The notes: generated by a model from the letters alone, not told the origin. A stretch of 64,000 nt of DNA from Bacillota bacterium (GCA_023414875.1 JAEZMV010000006.1:1-64000), one strand, 5' to 3'. Shown: positions 37,501-46,439, counted from the first letter of the stretch. A program made the numbers and translations.

Positions 37501-38038
37501 TATCAATAATACCGCCACGAACCGCAAAATCCCCGGGAGCTTCTACCTGTGCCTGCCTTTCGTAACCAAGATGGACCAGGGACGCACTGAAATCCTGAAG
37601 CTTTATAACGGATTCCTGATTTAATGTAATAATGCGATCGTTTACCATCTGCAACGGCAGTAATCTATCCATACCGCCTTCCAGCGAAATAATGATCGTC
37701 GTATTTTTCTTCTCAATTAATCGGCTTAAAATTCGCAGGCGATCCCGTACAATTGCATTTCCATGAATATCCGCACTGTAAAATATAATATCCTTTGCCG
37801 GATATACATAGACATCCTTATCATACAGGCGATAGTCTTCATAGATTTCCTTTGCCTTCAAATCATTGTAGGTAACAATTACCTTAAACTTAAAATCCTC
37901 CCCTAAACCATGGATCAGATGGCATTTCTGGGAATCAATACAGCCGGTAACTTGTACCGGCAGGGTTTTCAATGTTATATTTTCCCTGATATCATTAAAC
38001 TCCTTTAATTCGGCCAGGGGTGCTGTAAAGGTTTTCAA
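34508..38038 (-). CDS. mfd: Transcription-repair coupling factor Mfd
   Basis: A 1176-residue ATP-dependent translocase that removes stalled RNA polymerase and recruits UvrA. A UvrB-like front module (QVEAPGDFAVRGGIIDIFP) precedes the RNA-polymerase-binding CarD-like module (TPGDYVVHENHGLGIYKGI). The superfamily 2 helicase has Walker A GDVGYGKTEIA and the DEEQRF box, and the C-terminal TRCF domain is complete. The start is TTG at 38038 with AGGAGGAAC upstream. It lies between pth and the PpiC gene, a common clostridial order. Confidence 0.95.
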   Translation of the reverse strand: MKTFTAPLAELKEFNDIRENITLKTLPVQVTGCIDSQKCHLIHGLGEDFKFKVIVTYNDLKAKEIYEDYRLYDKDVYVYPAKDIIFYSADIHGNAIVRDRLRILSRLIEKKNTTIIISLEGGMDRLLPLQMVNDRIITLNQESVIKLQDFSASLVHLGYERQAQVEAPGDFAVRGGIIDIFPLTEEAPYRIELWGDEIDSIRTFDVSSQRSIEQVEQLVIYPAAEIIPDESRMRAGIKKIEDEEKQYYKSLREQFKTEEAARIHQIIAEFKDNLETFQGSMAMESYINYFYDQTVSFFQYFNNEDTIFFLDEPGRLMEKGEAVETEFREGMIGRIEKGYILPGQIDVIFGYKEALSFLSGKNTILISTMEVKNNFFVPKRKYDFTVQTVASYHKNFEVLIKDLERWKKNKYRVILLSGSRTRAMRLSEDLREYNLNAFYSDDLERVLHNGEIMVTYGNLRRGFEYPLIKLVVISESDIFGTERKKKRKKSTYEGNKIHSFTELTPGDYVVHENHGLGIYKGIEKIEVDKITKDYIKIEYGGGGVLYVLATGLDVIQKYSGSEGRKPKLNKLNSIEWKNTKAKVRGAVKEVAKELVELYAQRQEKIGFQFGPDTVWQKEFEEAFPYDETDDQLTAIEATKRDMESKRIMDRLICGDVGYGKTEIAIRAAFKAVSDGKQVVILVPTTILAQQHYNTLVQRMMDFPVSIDVLSRFRSASEQKKTLERLKKGSLDIVVGTHRVLSADVKFKNLGLLIVDEEQRFGVTHKEKIKQMKKDVDVLTLTATPIPRTLHMSLVGIRDMSVLDEPPVDRLPIQTYVLEHNEEIIREAISRELARGGQVYYVFNRVNGIDEVASMVARLVPEANVAFAHGQMNEHTLEKIMFDFISGEIDVLVSTTIIETGLDISNVNTMIIDDADRLGLSQLYQLRGRVGRSNRTAYAFLMYRRDKMLKEIAEKRLHAIKEFTELGSGFKIAMRDLEIRGAGNLLGAEQSGHMEAVGYDLYCKMLNEAVKSMKGERMDEETYETTVDMDMDAFIPATYVKNEIQKLDIYKRIAEIENEEEMMDMQEELVDRFGDMPSAVNNLLNIAYLKAICHKVYIVGLVHKENEVKLMMYPKAKLAVEKIPELLSKYNNSLKLIPQANPYFIYKMPSSSKGKTDSLAVFESLRKLLEDFKLLVQ

Positions 38039-38064
38039 CAGTAGTTCCTCCTATTTGAAAACTG

Positions 38065-38631
38065 TTATTTTTTTCGATTATAAAGGTTCATGGCGGGTTC
38101 AATTCCCGCGGTTATGATGGCTTTGCAGGCATCGGAGGTGTCCTTTAGGGCTTCTCGGATAACCGGCTGCTCTTCAGCCTGAAATCTAGATAGCACATAA
38201 TCTGCCAGATCCCAATCCTTAGGTTTATCACCGACACCGACCTTAATGCGTGGGAATTCATCCGTACCCAGATGGCTGATGATACTTTTAATGCCGTTAT
38301 GACCTCCGGCGCTTCCCTTTTTACGGATACGTAGCTGCCCTACCTCAAGACTGATATCATCATAAATGACAATAAGCTCCTCGGGGGTGACCTTATAAAA
38401 ATCCACCAGCTCTCGCACGCTTTCACCGCTTAAATTCATATAGGTAACCGGCTGTGCCAGAACTACCTTTTCTCCTTCTATATATCCCTTACCGCAGATT
38501 GCTTTATGTTTCTTAACATCTAAGGGAATCCGATAATCATCGGATAGTCTTGTTATGGCATCCCACCCAATGTTATGTCTTGTTGCCTGATATTTTTCTG
38601 TTGGGTTTCCTAACCCTATTATAATGTACAT
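38065..38631 (-). CDS. pth: Peptidyl-tRNA hydrolase
   Basis: A 188-residue enzyme that releases peptides from peptidyl-tRNA dropped by ribosomes. GLGNPTEKYQATRHNIGWDA holds the catalytic His and the substrate Asn, and PVTYMNLSGESV, YDDISLEVGQLRIRKKGSAG and GHNGIKSII are the other Pth signature blocks. AAAGGT precedes the ATG. It follows the DUF4003 gene by 14 bases and precedes mfd by 26, so the three form one operon. Confidence 0.95.
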   Translation of the reverse strand: MYIIIGLGNPTEKYQATRHNIGWDAITRLSDDYRIPLDVKKHKAICGKGYIEGEKVVLAQPVTYMNLSGESVRELVDFYKVTPEELIVIYDDISLEVGQLRIRKKGSAGGHNGIKSIISHLGTDEFPRIKVGVGDKPKDWDLADYVLSRFQAEEQPVIREALKDTSDACKAIITAGIEPAMNLYNRKK

Positions 38632-38645
38632 AAACTAATACCTTT

Positions 38646-39608
38646 CTATACTGTCACTGCGCCCATCATTGCCATCTGCTGTGCCAGCAATATTCCTGCT
38701 ACATTATTAACAAGGGCAATTTCCATGGTACTCTTTTTCGTATCCTCAAGATAATCATCACAAACTAGTGCCACACTGAACATGGTCCGTTCTCTGGCAG
38801 ATACAGTCCAGCTACCAAACCCTTTTTTACCCTTTAAATACTCACTTACCTCTGTAATTTCATCTACAAGCCTTTTGTTATCTACCTGAAGTAAAGTGAT
38901 GACACCTAAAAAGGATAGCTCTATTCCGGTTCCCAGTTTGCACTTCCTGTTCTTTAGTGCCTGATGCAGTTCTGCCACACGACGGCACTTGACCGTAGGA
39001 TCTTCTTCACTGAAGGCCAGTACATGGGATAAGGATTGTACAGCATTGGAATTAGAAAAGTCTTCTTTTAACAGATAATAAATGCTTTCTATCTCTCTAA
39101 TCGCTTGTGAAACTGACTTATCCGTCAAGGCAAGTAAGGCAGCAAAACCGTAATCATCTGAGGAAGTAATGAACTTATGCTCTTCCTTCATAGCGAGGTA
39201 GAATTTTTTTGCAGATATTATAATCCTATGGTAATTATAAGGATCTGCTTGCAAGGCAATCGAGATTGCTGCAAGTACCAGATAAGGTGATGAATGAAAA
39301 CCTTCCTTTTTCATATCATCAAAAATGCCTACTGCACTCTTTAAGATCGTCTCCGGTTCTGTCTGAAGTGACAACATAACAGAAGTCATAAGATACGTAG
39401 TATCTTTAAACCGGGAAAAGATACCGGTATTATCCTTAATTACTTTACGGCAATGCTCAATTGCTTCGACATCCACGGCACGATTTTCCATTGAATAAAG
39501 AAGCGCACCAAGCATTGAATTAATGGCATAGTCCCATTTAAACTTTTTAGTAAGTTCGATATAATTGTCTGCAAACAAGTCGCATTTATACCTTAATGTA
39601 TCTCTCAT
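38646..39608 (-). CDS. DUF4003 family protein
   Basis: A 320-residue helical, soluble protein of the DUF4003 family. Conserved parts include YLMTSVMLSLQTEPE, the SPYLVLAAISIALQADP stretch and, near the C-terminus, NNVAGILLAQQMAMMGAVTV. Its role is unknown. AAAAAGGTGGG precedes the ATG. As the first gene before pth and mfd, it may be linked to translation or stress, but that is only context. Confidence 0.72.
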   Translation of the reverse strand: MRDTLRYKCDLFADNYIELTKKFKWDYAINSMLGALLYSMENRAVDVEAIEHCRKVIKDNTGIFSRFKDTTYLMTSVMLSLQTEPETILKSAVGIFDDMKKEGFHSSPYLVLAAISIALQADPYNYHRIIISAKKFYLAMKEEHKFITSSDDYGFAALLALTDKSVSQAIREIESIYYLLKEDFSNSNAVQSLSHVLAFSEEDPTVKCRRVAELHQALKNRKCKLGTGIELSFLGVITLLQVDNKRLVDEITEVSEYLKGKKGFGSWTVSARERTMFSVALVCDDYLEDTKKSTMEIALVNNVAGILLAQQMAMMGAVTV

Positions 39609-39773
39609 TTAAAACCCACCTTTTTATACTTACTATTTATCATATGTATGTGTCTATTTTACAAGCATGTCAAATTAACAGCATGTCTGTCAAATCAAAA
39701 AACGATGATTCTTCTTTCCCATTATAATCCCTGTGGCAGTTGGTGGCAACCATAATGTAAATTATTTAAAAGC

Positions 39774-39803
39774 AAAAAAGGCAGCCTTATCGCTGCCATT
39801 TTT
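39774..39803 (-). terminator. Terminator of spoVG
   Basis: On the minus strand a perfect six-bp GC stem (39780-39797 as GGCAGC/GCTGCC) is followed by six T. A T-rich run on the other side makes it possibly two-way. It lies about 15 bases after the spoVG stop. Confidence 0.85.
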
Positions 39804-39817
39804 GTCATTTATTCGGT

Positions 39818-40102
39818 TTATAAAACCTCATCTGTTTCTTCTGTCTCCAAAGCCGCTATTTCGTACTTTTCAAGGATAATCTTCTGAATCTTATCCCTGG
39901 TATCCGAATTAATCGGATGCGCTATATCTCTGTACTCTCCGTCTCCAGCTTTTCGACTAGGCATAGCAATGAATAAGCCCTTATCTCCCTCTATTACTTT
40001 GATATCGTGAACTACGAACTCGTTATCAAGAGTAATCGATACAACAGCTTTCATCTTGCCTTCCTTGCTAACCTTGCGTACTCGTACGTCGGTAATTTGC
40101 AT
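39818..40102 (-). CDS. spoVG: Septation protein SpoVG
   Basis: A 94-residue SpoVG. The front MQITDVRVRKVSKEGKMKAV, the LDNEFVVHDIKVIEG strand, and the signature FIAMPSRKAGDGEYRDIAHP with SDTRDKIQ are clear. SpoVG is a small nucleic-acid-binding regulator affecting spore cortex formation and septation. The GGGGGA site precedes the ATG. It is transcribed alone, bounded by its terminator, and supports a spore-forming host. Confidence 0.95.
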   Translation of the reverse strand: MQITDVRVRKVSKEGKMKAVVSITLDNEFVVHDIKVIEGDKGLFIAMPSRKAGDGEYRDIAHPINSDTRDKIQKIILEKYEIAALETEETDEVL

Positions 40103-40477
40103 GGCATGGTCCCCCTTCTGTCATTATTTATCGTTAGTTTTAGAAAAAGTTATGTTTACCCTATTGAATTTCACTTTTCCCTTTTACTAATTATTTAGAA
40201 ACTCCTCGGTTTCATCTAGTATTATATCCAATTATGGTATTCGATGGTATTATACCATATTTATTCCAATATGTGAATAATATTTACGAAAAAAACCCTT
40301 AAAATTGCAACTTTTTTGTCAAATTGAATAAAGTTTACTCACTTTAAGCAATAAAAGATACTATTTTTTTCATTATTTAAAAAGTAAACTTGCATCCACC
40401 CTTTAAAAAATGAATATAATGGCTATAAATGCTTAAATTATTCTTTAGCATAAATATGCATATCACGAATTTTATAT

Positions 40478-40557
40478 TGTAATTTAGTTAAAAAGGGTTA
40501 TAATAGCAGATAGTAAAATGTCATATCGCAGGAGTTTCAGCTCTTTGATACTCCTGC
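40478..40557 (+). promoter_or_regulatory. Possible murC promoter and 5'-UTR hairpin
   Basis: A TATAAT at 40499 with a poor, closely spaced TTGTAA at 40478 may be the murC promoter. Downstream, a perfect eight-bp hairpin (40528-40535 with 40550-40557) lies 36 bases before the ATG. The rest of 40103-40593, the divergent spoVG-murC gap, holds AT-rich DNA with no gene. Confidence 0.35.
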
Positions 40558-40593
40558 TCAGAAAAAATATAGAAAAAGAATAGGAAGTGTTCT

Positions 40594-41997
40594 ATGTACA
40601 AGATAGATTTCGACAAGCCCTGCCGAATTCATTTTATCGGTATCGGCGGAATTAGCATGAGTGGCTTCGCAGAATATTTACATACCTTAGGTTTTAAAGT
40701 GAGCGGCTCTGACTCTCATCAGAGTAAAATTACAGATCATCTGGTTGAATTAGGTATCGAATTTTTCTTAGGTCAAAGACCCTCTAATATAACTCCGGAT
40801 ATTGATGTGGTCGTATATACGGCTGCTATTTCAAAAGATAATGAAGAATTCATGCAGGTAATAAACTTGGGAATCCCGTTACTTAACCGTGCCGAAATGA
40901 TTGGGCAGGTTATGCTAAACTTCAAGGATGCCATCGCTGTGTCCGGTACTCACGGAAAAACCACCACAACTTCTCTCCTATCCTTGATCTATCTCGAGGG
41001 AAGCCTAGATCCTACTATCTCAGTTGGTGGTATTCTCGATGCCATCGGCGGTAATATGCGCATCGGTAAATCTGAGCATTTTATAACGGAGGCCTGTGAA
41101 TATACCAATACCTTTTTAGAGTTTAATCCAAAACGTAGTATCATTCTTAATATTGATGAAGATCATTTGGACTTTTTTAAAGATCTGGATGATATCAGAC
41201 ATTCCTTTCATTTATTCGCCAAGCGCCTTCCAAAGGATGGCCAACTCTACATTAACGGAGAAATTGACCATTATGAGGAGTTAACCTCCGATTTGGAATG
41301 TGAAGTTATTACTTATGGAATTATCGATCCTGATTATCGGATAACTGCTTCTTCTTACGATATCGCTGCTGATAAGATCTCCTTTGACGACCAGAGTGTT
41401 GGCAGTTATGACCTTTACTATAGGGGTTCTTTTGTTGACCGTATTAAGCTGAATATCACCGGCCTTCATAATATTTCGAATTCTCTTCCGGCAGTCGGCA
41501 TAGCTCTGGACGCAGGAATACCGATAGAAATTGTCAAAAAGGCTCTTTTCTCCTTTAAAAACTCAAAGCGTCGTTTTGAATATAAGGGTGAACTTGGAGG
41601 TATTACCATAATCGACGATTATGCTCATCATCCGACGGAAGTAACCGCCACCTTGACAGCCGCAAAAAATTATCCACATAAGGCTCTTTGGTGTATCTTC
41701 CAGCCCCATACCTATACCCGTACCAAACAGCACCTGCATGAATTTGCTGAATCCCTTTCACTCGCGGATAACATCGTTCTTGCCGATATCTACGCCGCCA
41801 GAGAGAAAGATCCAGGAGATATTTCATCAAAGGATTTAGCCAAAGAGCTTAAGAAATTGGGTAAAGATGTTCATTATTTTCATTGCTTTGATGACATTGA
41901 AAATTATTTATTACAAAATTGTATGAACGGTGACCTGTTGATAACTATGGGCGCCGGAGATATCGTATCCGTGGGAGAAAATCTTCTGGGATTGTAG
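40594..41997 (+). CDS. murC: UDP-N-acetylmuramate-L-alanine ligase
   Basis: A 467-residue Mur ligase adding L-alanine to UDP-MurNAc, the first peptide step in cell-wall precursor synthesis. The Rossmann start is HFIGIGGISMSGFAEYL, the ATP site is SGTHGKTTTTSLL, EACEYTNTFL carries the metal and substrate residues, and DDYAHHPTEV is the MurC-type domain 3 motif. AGGAAG precedes the ATG. It heads a plus-strand run with the replication-loading genes and prs. Confidence 0.95.
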   Translation: MYKIDFDKPCRIHFIGIGGISMSGFAEYLHTLGFKVSGSDSHQSKITDHLVELGIEFFLGQRPSNITPDIDVVVYTAAISKDNEEFMQVINLGIPLLNRAEMIGQVMLNFKDAIAVSGTHGKTTTTSLLSLIYLEGSLDPTISVGGILDAIGGNMRIGKSEHFITEACEYTNTFLEFNPKRSIILNIDEDHLDFFKDLDDIRHSFHLFAKRLPKDGQLYINGEIDHYEELTSDLECEVITYGIIDPDYRITASSYDIAADKISFDDQSVGSYDLYYRGSFVDRIKLNITGLHNISNSLPAVGIALDAGIPIEIVKKALFSFKNSKRRFEYKGELGGITIIDDYAHHPTEVTATLTAAKNYPHKALWCIFQPHTYTRTKQHLHEFAESLSLADNIVLADIYAAREKDPGDISSKDLAKELKKLGKDVHYFHCFDDIENYLLQNCMNGDLLITMGAGDIVSVGENLLGL

Positions 41998-42190
41998 TTA
42001 TCCACACCATCCACAGCATTATCAACAATTTATGTGAATATTGCTGTGGATATTTTTTTTGTCAATTTCCATTCTACAAATATAGACTTTTTAACCAAAA
42101 AATACTTATTTTCTCTTTGTTTCTATTGTTTATTACAATATTTTACATATTATTACTGCTATTTCATCCACACTATCCACAGTATCCACA
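41998..42190. promoter_or_regulatory. Cluster of DnaA-box-like sites
   Basis: TTATCCACA (41998-42006) fits the DnaA-box consensus exactly. Further TATCCACA-type sites lie at 42173-42181 and 42182-42190, and an inverted one at 42045-42052 within the murC terminator. The cluster sits between murC and two replication genes (DnaD-like, DnaC/DnaI-like). It may bind DnaA for regulation or titration; an origin is not shown, since dnaA and dnaN are not here. Confidence 0.5.
42009..42060 (+). terminator. Terminator of murC
   Basis: A perfect ten-bp stem (42009-42018 and 42042-42051) followed by a short run of eight T lies 12 bases after the murC stop. The stem itself contains a DnaA-box-like sequence. 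Confidence 0.8.
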
Positions 42191-42310
42191 ATGTGCAAAA
42201 ACGCAGAACTCCCATAAAATAGGCTATTTCCAGATAGATTTATCTGTGCTATAATGTTGCTGGCATCAAAAACATAGCCATAGGAACATATTGGGGGGGA
42301 AGTAGTCGTT

Positions 42311-43390
42311 ATGAATAAGATTTCTTTACAGGCGGAGGGTATTACAGATGTAACCATCATACCTAATACTTTTATTGATCAATTTATGCCATCAGCGAAT
42401 GGTGCTTATGTTAAAGTATATCTGTACTTGCTTCGCTGTTTTTCCGGAAATTGTCCGGAAGTAACCATCTCCTCTATTGCTGATCGACTGGATAACACAG
42501 AAAAAGACATCATTCGAGCTTTAACCTATTGGGAAAAGCTTAATTTATTATCCCTGACAAAAAATGCGCAAAAAGAGATTACTGCGATTCAATTCGTTAC
42601 TATTAATCATACTACTCCGGCTAAAAAGGTAATTACTGATTTGGATTCCGAGTTGGATGAAATAGCCGTTAGCATACATACGGAAACAAAGCCTGCTACA
42701 AGGCAGAGCTATTCCGCAGAAAAAATAGCCCAGCTTACCAACAATGATGAGATTAAATGGGCCATGCATATTGTAGAAATATATCTGGATCGTCCGTTAA
42801 AACCTATGGACCTTCAATTAATCCTCTATCTTCATGAGGAGCTTCATTTTAAGGCAGAATTAATCATGTACCTCTTCGAATACTGTGTTTCTAAGGGAAA
42901 GAAGAATGCATCTTATATTGAGGCTGTTGCTTTAACCTGGGCAGAAGAAGGTATTGATACAGAAGAGAAGGCAAGGGAATCCCAAACCACCTATAGCGAT
43001 CATTTTAATACCGTGAATAAAGCCTTTGGATTAAACCGGGCACCTGGACAAATAGAACGCCAGTACATAACAAAATGGGTAGAGGTCTTCGGATTTTCTG
43101 ATGAGATAATTGCAGAAGCATGTAACCGTACTATTTTAAGAACTCAAAAACCTGATTTTAAATATACGGACAAAATTTTGGAAACCTGGTTTAAAAAAGA
43201 TGTAAAGAGCAAAACTGATATTATGAAACTCGATGAGGAATTCAGTAAAGGCAACCGTTCAACTGACCATACGAAAGTTGCTGCCATGGTAAAACCGTCA
43301 ACCAATAAATTTAATCAGTTTCCTCAAAGAACCTATACCGCGCAGGATTATGCAGAGCTGGAACGGAAGCTATTAAACAAAGGTTTATAA
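42311..43390 (+). CDS. DnaD-domain replication protein
   Basis: A 359-residue protein with an N-terminal winged-helix domain (SANGAYVKVYLYLLRCFSGN) and two helical DnaD/DnaB-type modules (about 140-215 and 225-300), the first centred on YLDRPLKPMDLQLILYLHEE and the second on KWVEVFGFSDEIIAEACNRT. Such proteins help load the replicative helicase in Firmicutes. The ribosome site is a run of seven G. It is followed by the DnaC/DnaI-like gene, its likely partner. Confidence 0.88.
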   Translation: MNKISLQAEGITDVTIIPNTFIDQFMPSANGAYVKVYLYLLRCFSGNCPEVTISSIADRLDNTEKDIIRALTYWEKLNLLSLTKNAQKEITAIQFVTINHTTPAKKVITDLDSELDEIAVSIHTETKPATRQSYSAEKIAQLTNNDEIKWAMHIVEIYLDRPLKPMDLQLILYLHEELHFKAELIMYLFEYCVSKGKKNASYIEAVALTWAEEGIDTEEKARESQTTYSDHFNTVNKAFGLNRAPGQIERQYITKWVEVFGFSDEIIAEACNRTILRTQKPDFKYTDKILETWFKKDVKSKTDIMKLDEEFSKGNRSTDHTKVAAMVKPSTNKFNQFPQRTYTAQDYAELERKLLNKGL

Positions 43391-43420
43391 GCTGCCAAAA
43401 AGCAGCATGGAGGATTTAAT

Positions 43421-44428
43421 ATGCCCTTAAAGAATGATCAATATAATCAGATATTGCGCGAATACGATAGCCGGAGACTTAAAAATAAGCATGAATTGGA
43501 CAAGCGTCTGGAGAGTGCCTATCTTCGGATACCGGAACTAAAGCAAATCGAAGAGTCAATCATCTCTCTTTCCGCTATGAGCGGCCGTATGGCTCTTCGG
43601 GGTGATGACAGTGGATTAAAAGAGTTAGGAGAGAAAATAAATACTTTGAATGCCAGAAAGATAGAACTTCTGCTTTCTAACGAATACCCTTTAGATTACC
43701 TGGATATGCAGTATCATTGCAGCAAATGCAAGGATACCGGTTATATTAATAACGAAAAATGTAATTGCTTCAAACAGGCGATCGCCGATTTAATGTATTC
43801 CGATTCTAATATTAAAGCAATTCTATCCCATGAGAATTTCAGTAAATTTTCATTTAGGTATTACTCGGATGATTATATTGATGACGCTCTTGGCTTATCT
43901 CCTCTTTCTAATATGCAGAAGGTTGTGGCCGGCTGCAAAAGCTTTATAAAACATTTTAGTAAAAATCATGATAACCTACTGTTACTTGGTAACACCGGAG
44001 TTGGTAAAACATTTCTAGCTAACTGTATCGCAAAGGAATTACTTGACCGTGGGTATACTGTAATATATCTTACTTCTTTTCGTTTATTCGATATCCTTGA
44101 AAAAAATAAGTTCAGCAAAGATGAGGACAGCTCCTATCATGCTTCCAACCAGTTTGATTACATATTAGACTGTGATCTTTTAATTATTGATGATTTGGGC
44201 ACCGAGTTGAATAATTCGTTTACGAACTCACAACTATATCTAATAGTTAACGAACGATTACTACGCCAGAAATCAACAATTATTTCCACTAATTTATCTC
44301 TGACAAATATCAATACAATTTATGGAGAGCGTGTTTTTTCACGTATTGCAAGCAGTTACTCTGTACAACGTATTATTGGGGAAGACATTCGTCTACATAA
44401 AGCAGTTAATGGTGCAAATTCAGAATAA
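43421..44428 (+). CDS. DnaC/DnaI-like helicase loader ATPase
   Basis: A 335-residue AAA+ protein. A zinc-binding segment HCSKCKDTGYINNEKCNC (about residues 98-115) resembles DnaI. Walker A is LLLGNTGVGKTFLANCIAKE, Walker B is CDLLIIDDLGTE, and sensor I is STIISTNLSL, followed by an arginine finger in ERVFSRI. It would load the replicative helicase with the DnaD-like protein. GGAGG precedes the ATG, 30 bases after the upstream gene. Confidence 0.9.
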   Translation: MPLKNDQYNQILREYDSRRLKNKHELDKRLESAYLRIPELKQIEESIISLSAMSGRMALRGDDSGLKELGEKINTLNARKIELLLSNEYPLDYLDMQYHCSKCKDTGYINNEKCNCFKQAIADLMYSDSNIKAILSHENFSKFSFRYYSDDYIDDALGLSPLSNMQKVVAGCKSFIKHFSKNHDNLLLLGNTGVGKTFLANCIAKELLDRGYTVIYLTSFRLFDILEKNKFSKDEDSSYHASNQFDYILDCDLLIIDDLGTELNNSFTNSQLYLIVNERLLRQKSTIISTNLSLTNINTIYGERVFSRIASSYSVQRIIGEDIRLHKAVNGANSE

Positions 44429-44443
44429 ATGACGAATTATGAC

Positions 44444-44473
44444 TTGACTTTACTATAGATATAGTGGTATAAC
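44444..44473 (+). promoter_or_regulatory. Promoter of prs
   Basis: TTGACT at 44444 and TATAAC at 44468 are separated by 18 bases. They lie about 50 bases before the prs start, so prs probably has its own promoter besides any read-through from the upstream genes. Confidence 0.6.
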
Positions 44474-44523
44474 TTTAGTGGCTTTGAAACCAACAATTCT
44501 ATTTTTTCATGGAGGGAAATCTA

Positions 44524-45714
44524 ATGTCTAAGCACGAGAAGATCGTAGAAACAATTCCTGTGGGGCCCCTTGGTATTGTAGCCTTGGAGAGCAGCAAAAC
44601 TTTAGGGCAGCATGTGAATGATTATCTGGTTGAATGGCGTAATTCAAGGGAAAGCGAGCACAAGGGTACTATCGCTTTTTCAGGCTATCAAAGAGATTCT
44701 TACTTACTAAAGGCCTGTTGCCCGAGATTTGGTACCGGGGAAGCAAAAGGTCAGATTAAAGAATCAGTTCGAGGTTCCGATCTATATCTATTGGTTGATG
44801 TGACAAACCATAGCATTACCTATTCTGTATGCGGACATACCAACCATATGTCACCAGATGATAACTACCAGGATTTAAAAAGAATTATTGCAGCAGTCGG
44901 TGGAAAAGCCAGAAGAATTACAGTAATTATGCCTTATCTTTATGAAGGCAGACAGCATAGACGCAGCTCAAGGGAGTCACTGGATTGTGCCTTAGCTTTA
45001 CAGGAATTGACACAGATGGGCGTAGACAGTATTATTACCTTTGATGCTCATGATCCTCGTGTACAAAATGCCATTCCTTTAAACAGTCTGGAGACTGTCG
45101 CACCTAACTATCAGTTTATCAAAGCAATGCTTCATAATGTTCCCGATATAAGATTTGACGAAGATCATATGATGGTAATCAGCCCGGATGAAGGTGGAAT
45201 GTCCAGAGCTGTATATTTTGCTAATGTTCTTGGACTAGATATGGGTATGTTCTATAAGAGACGTGATTATACAAGAATAGTAAATGGACGTAATCCTATT
45301 GTTGCTCATGAGTTCCTCGGTACTGATATCAAGGGTAAAGACGTATTAATCGTCGATGATATGATCTCCTCCGGAGAAAGCATCTTAGATGTAGCTACTG
45401 AATTAAAGAGAAGAGGTGCAGGACATATCTTTGTTGCAGCAACCTTTGGTTTATTTACCAATGGTTTTGCGAAATTGGATGAAGCTTATGAAAAAGGCCT
45501 CATTTACCGTGTGCTTACAACCAACCTGATTTACCAGACCCCTGAATTATTAACAAAGCCTTGGTATATCAACGTTGATATGAGTAAATATGTTGCTCTG
45601 ATTATTGATACCTTAAATCATGATAACAGTATCAGCGGTTTACTAAATCCTGTAGAACGTATTCAGAACATTTTAAAGGAATTCAATCAGGGTGGTAAGG
45701 CCAAACAAAACTAA
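44524..45714 (+). CDS. prs: Ribose-phosphate pyrophosphokinase
   Basis: A 396-residue PRPP synthase, providing PRPP for nucleotides and some amino acids. Known motifs are ITVIMPYLYEGRQHRRSSRE for ATP, TFDAHDPRVQ for metal/PRPP, and LIVDDMISSGES for ribose phosphate. It is longer than the usual 315-residue enzyme and has an altered front (MSKHEKIVETIPVG), a variant seen in Lachnospiraceae. The ATG at 44524 is favoured since GGAGGG lies nine bases upstream; an ATG at 44509 would include this site. Confidence 0.9.
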   Translation: MSKHEKIVETIPVGPLGIVALESSKTLGQHVNDYLVEWRNSRESEHKGTIAFSGYQRDSYLLKACCPRFGTGEAKGQIKESVRGSDLYLLVDVTNHSITYSVCGHTNHMSPDDNYQDLKRIIAAVGGKARRITVIMPYLYEGRQHRRSSRESLDCALALQELTQMGVDSIITFDAHDPRVQNAIPLNSLETVAPNYQFIKAMLHNVPDIRFDEDHMMVISPDEGGMSRAVYFANVLGLDMGMFYKRRDYTRIVNGRNPIVAHEFLGTDIKGKDVLIVDDMISSGESILDVATELKRRGAGHIFVAATFGLFTNGFAKLDEAYEKGLIYRVLTTNLIYQTPELLTKPWYINVDMSKYVALIIDTLNHDNSISGLLNPVERIQNILKEFNQGGKAKQN

Positions 45715-45772
45715 TATGATGCTAATGATTAAATAGTGATCACTAAGCCGTTGGCAAATACTATATAATATG

Positions 45773-45816
45773 GGCAGGTACTGTATATAAGTTCTAATAC
45801 TGTACCTGCCTTTTTT
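45773..45816 (+). terminator. Terminator of prs
   Basis: An eight-bp or longer GC-rich stem (45773-45781 and 45802-45810) followed by six T lies 58 bases after the prs stop. Confidence 0.9.
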
Positions 45817-45866
45817 GTGTTATTTTACGTTTATCAGAATTCTTCCCGTGCGAATATACCTTTTTA

Positions 45867-46439
45867 TCACACTTCTATGATTATACTGTCTCTGTAGGAC
45901 CATTCTTCCTTCAAAATACTATAATGCTTCTCATTATCCCACCCATTATTCTTGAACCGAACCTTACGAAATTCTCCTTCTTTCACCATTCCTGTCTTCT
46001 TCATTATGTTTTCTGAAGAAATATTGTTTCCATTACATCTTGCAGATACCCGATGTAAACCGAGATGGCGAAAACAAAATTCCAGAAGCGCATTAACCAT
46101 CTCCGTTGCATAACCTTTTCTCCAAAAGTCCGGCAGAAGAAAGTAACCCACTTCCCCGCAGCCACCCATAACGTTCTTATTATGGATCTCAATATCTGCA
46201 AATCCTATAAAGCGATGTTCTGATCTTAAATAAACAGCAAATTCATAAGCTTTTCTATCTTCCAGCCTTTGATTATTTGCTAAGACTTCATGAAAATACG
46301 GCAGTAGTTCTTCTTCATTACGACATTGATCATTAAAGGCGTATTTCATTACCTCCTCATTCGAAAACACTGAATAAAATAATTCAAAATCATTCCGGGT
46401 GAATTCTCTGTAACTTAGTCTCTCACTTTCAACTCTCAT
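45867..46439 (-). CDS. RimJ/RimL-like GNAT acetyltransferase
   Basis: A 190-residue GNAT protein of the RimJ/RimL group. Typical parts are RLSYREFTRNDFELFYSVFS, motif A GYFLLPDFWRKGYATEMVNA and the RVSARCNGNNISSENIMKKT motif B, with a C-terminal HYSILKEEW. It may acetylate a ribosomal protein N-terminus or an amino acid. GAGGAG precedes the ATG. It lies 16 bases after the penicillin-binding protein gene, on the same transcript. Confidence 0.85.
   Translation of the reverse strand: MRVESERLSYREFTRNDFELFYSVFSNEEVMKYAFNDQCRNEEELLPYFHEVLANNQRLEDRKAYEFAVYLRSEHRFIGFADIEIHNKNVMGGCGEVGYFLLPDFWRKGYATEMVNALLEFCFRHLGLHRVSARCNGNNISSENIMKKTGMVKEGEFRKVRFKNNGWDNEKHYSILKEEWSYRDSIIIEV

Noticed and set aside
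38092..38109. A tRNA T-arm-like sequence (GGGTTCAATTCCC with flanking GC pairs).
   Set aside because: It lies inside the pth coding region near its 3' end, and no acceptor, anticodon or D-arm partners are found around it.
41998..42190. The chromosomal origin of replication.
   Set aside because: dnaA, dnaN, gidA/gidB and parB are not in the neighbourhood, and there is no clear AT-rich unwinding stretch with many exact boxes; only a box cluster is claimed.
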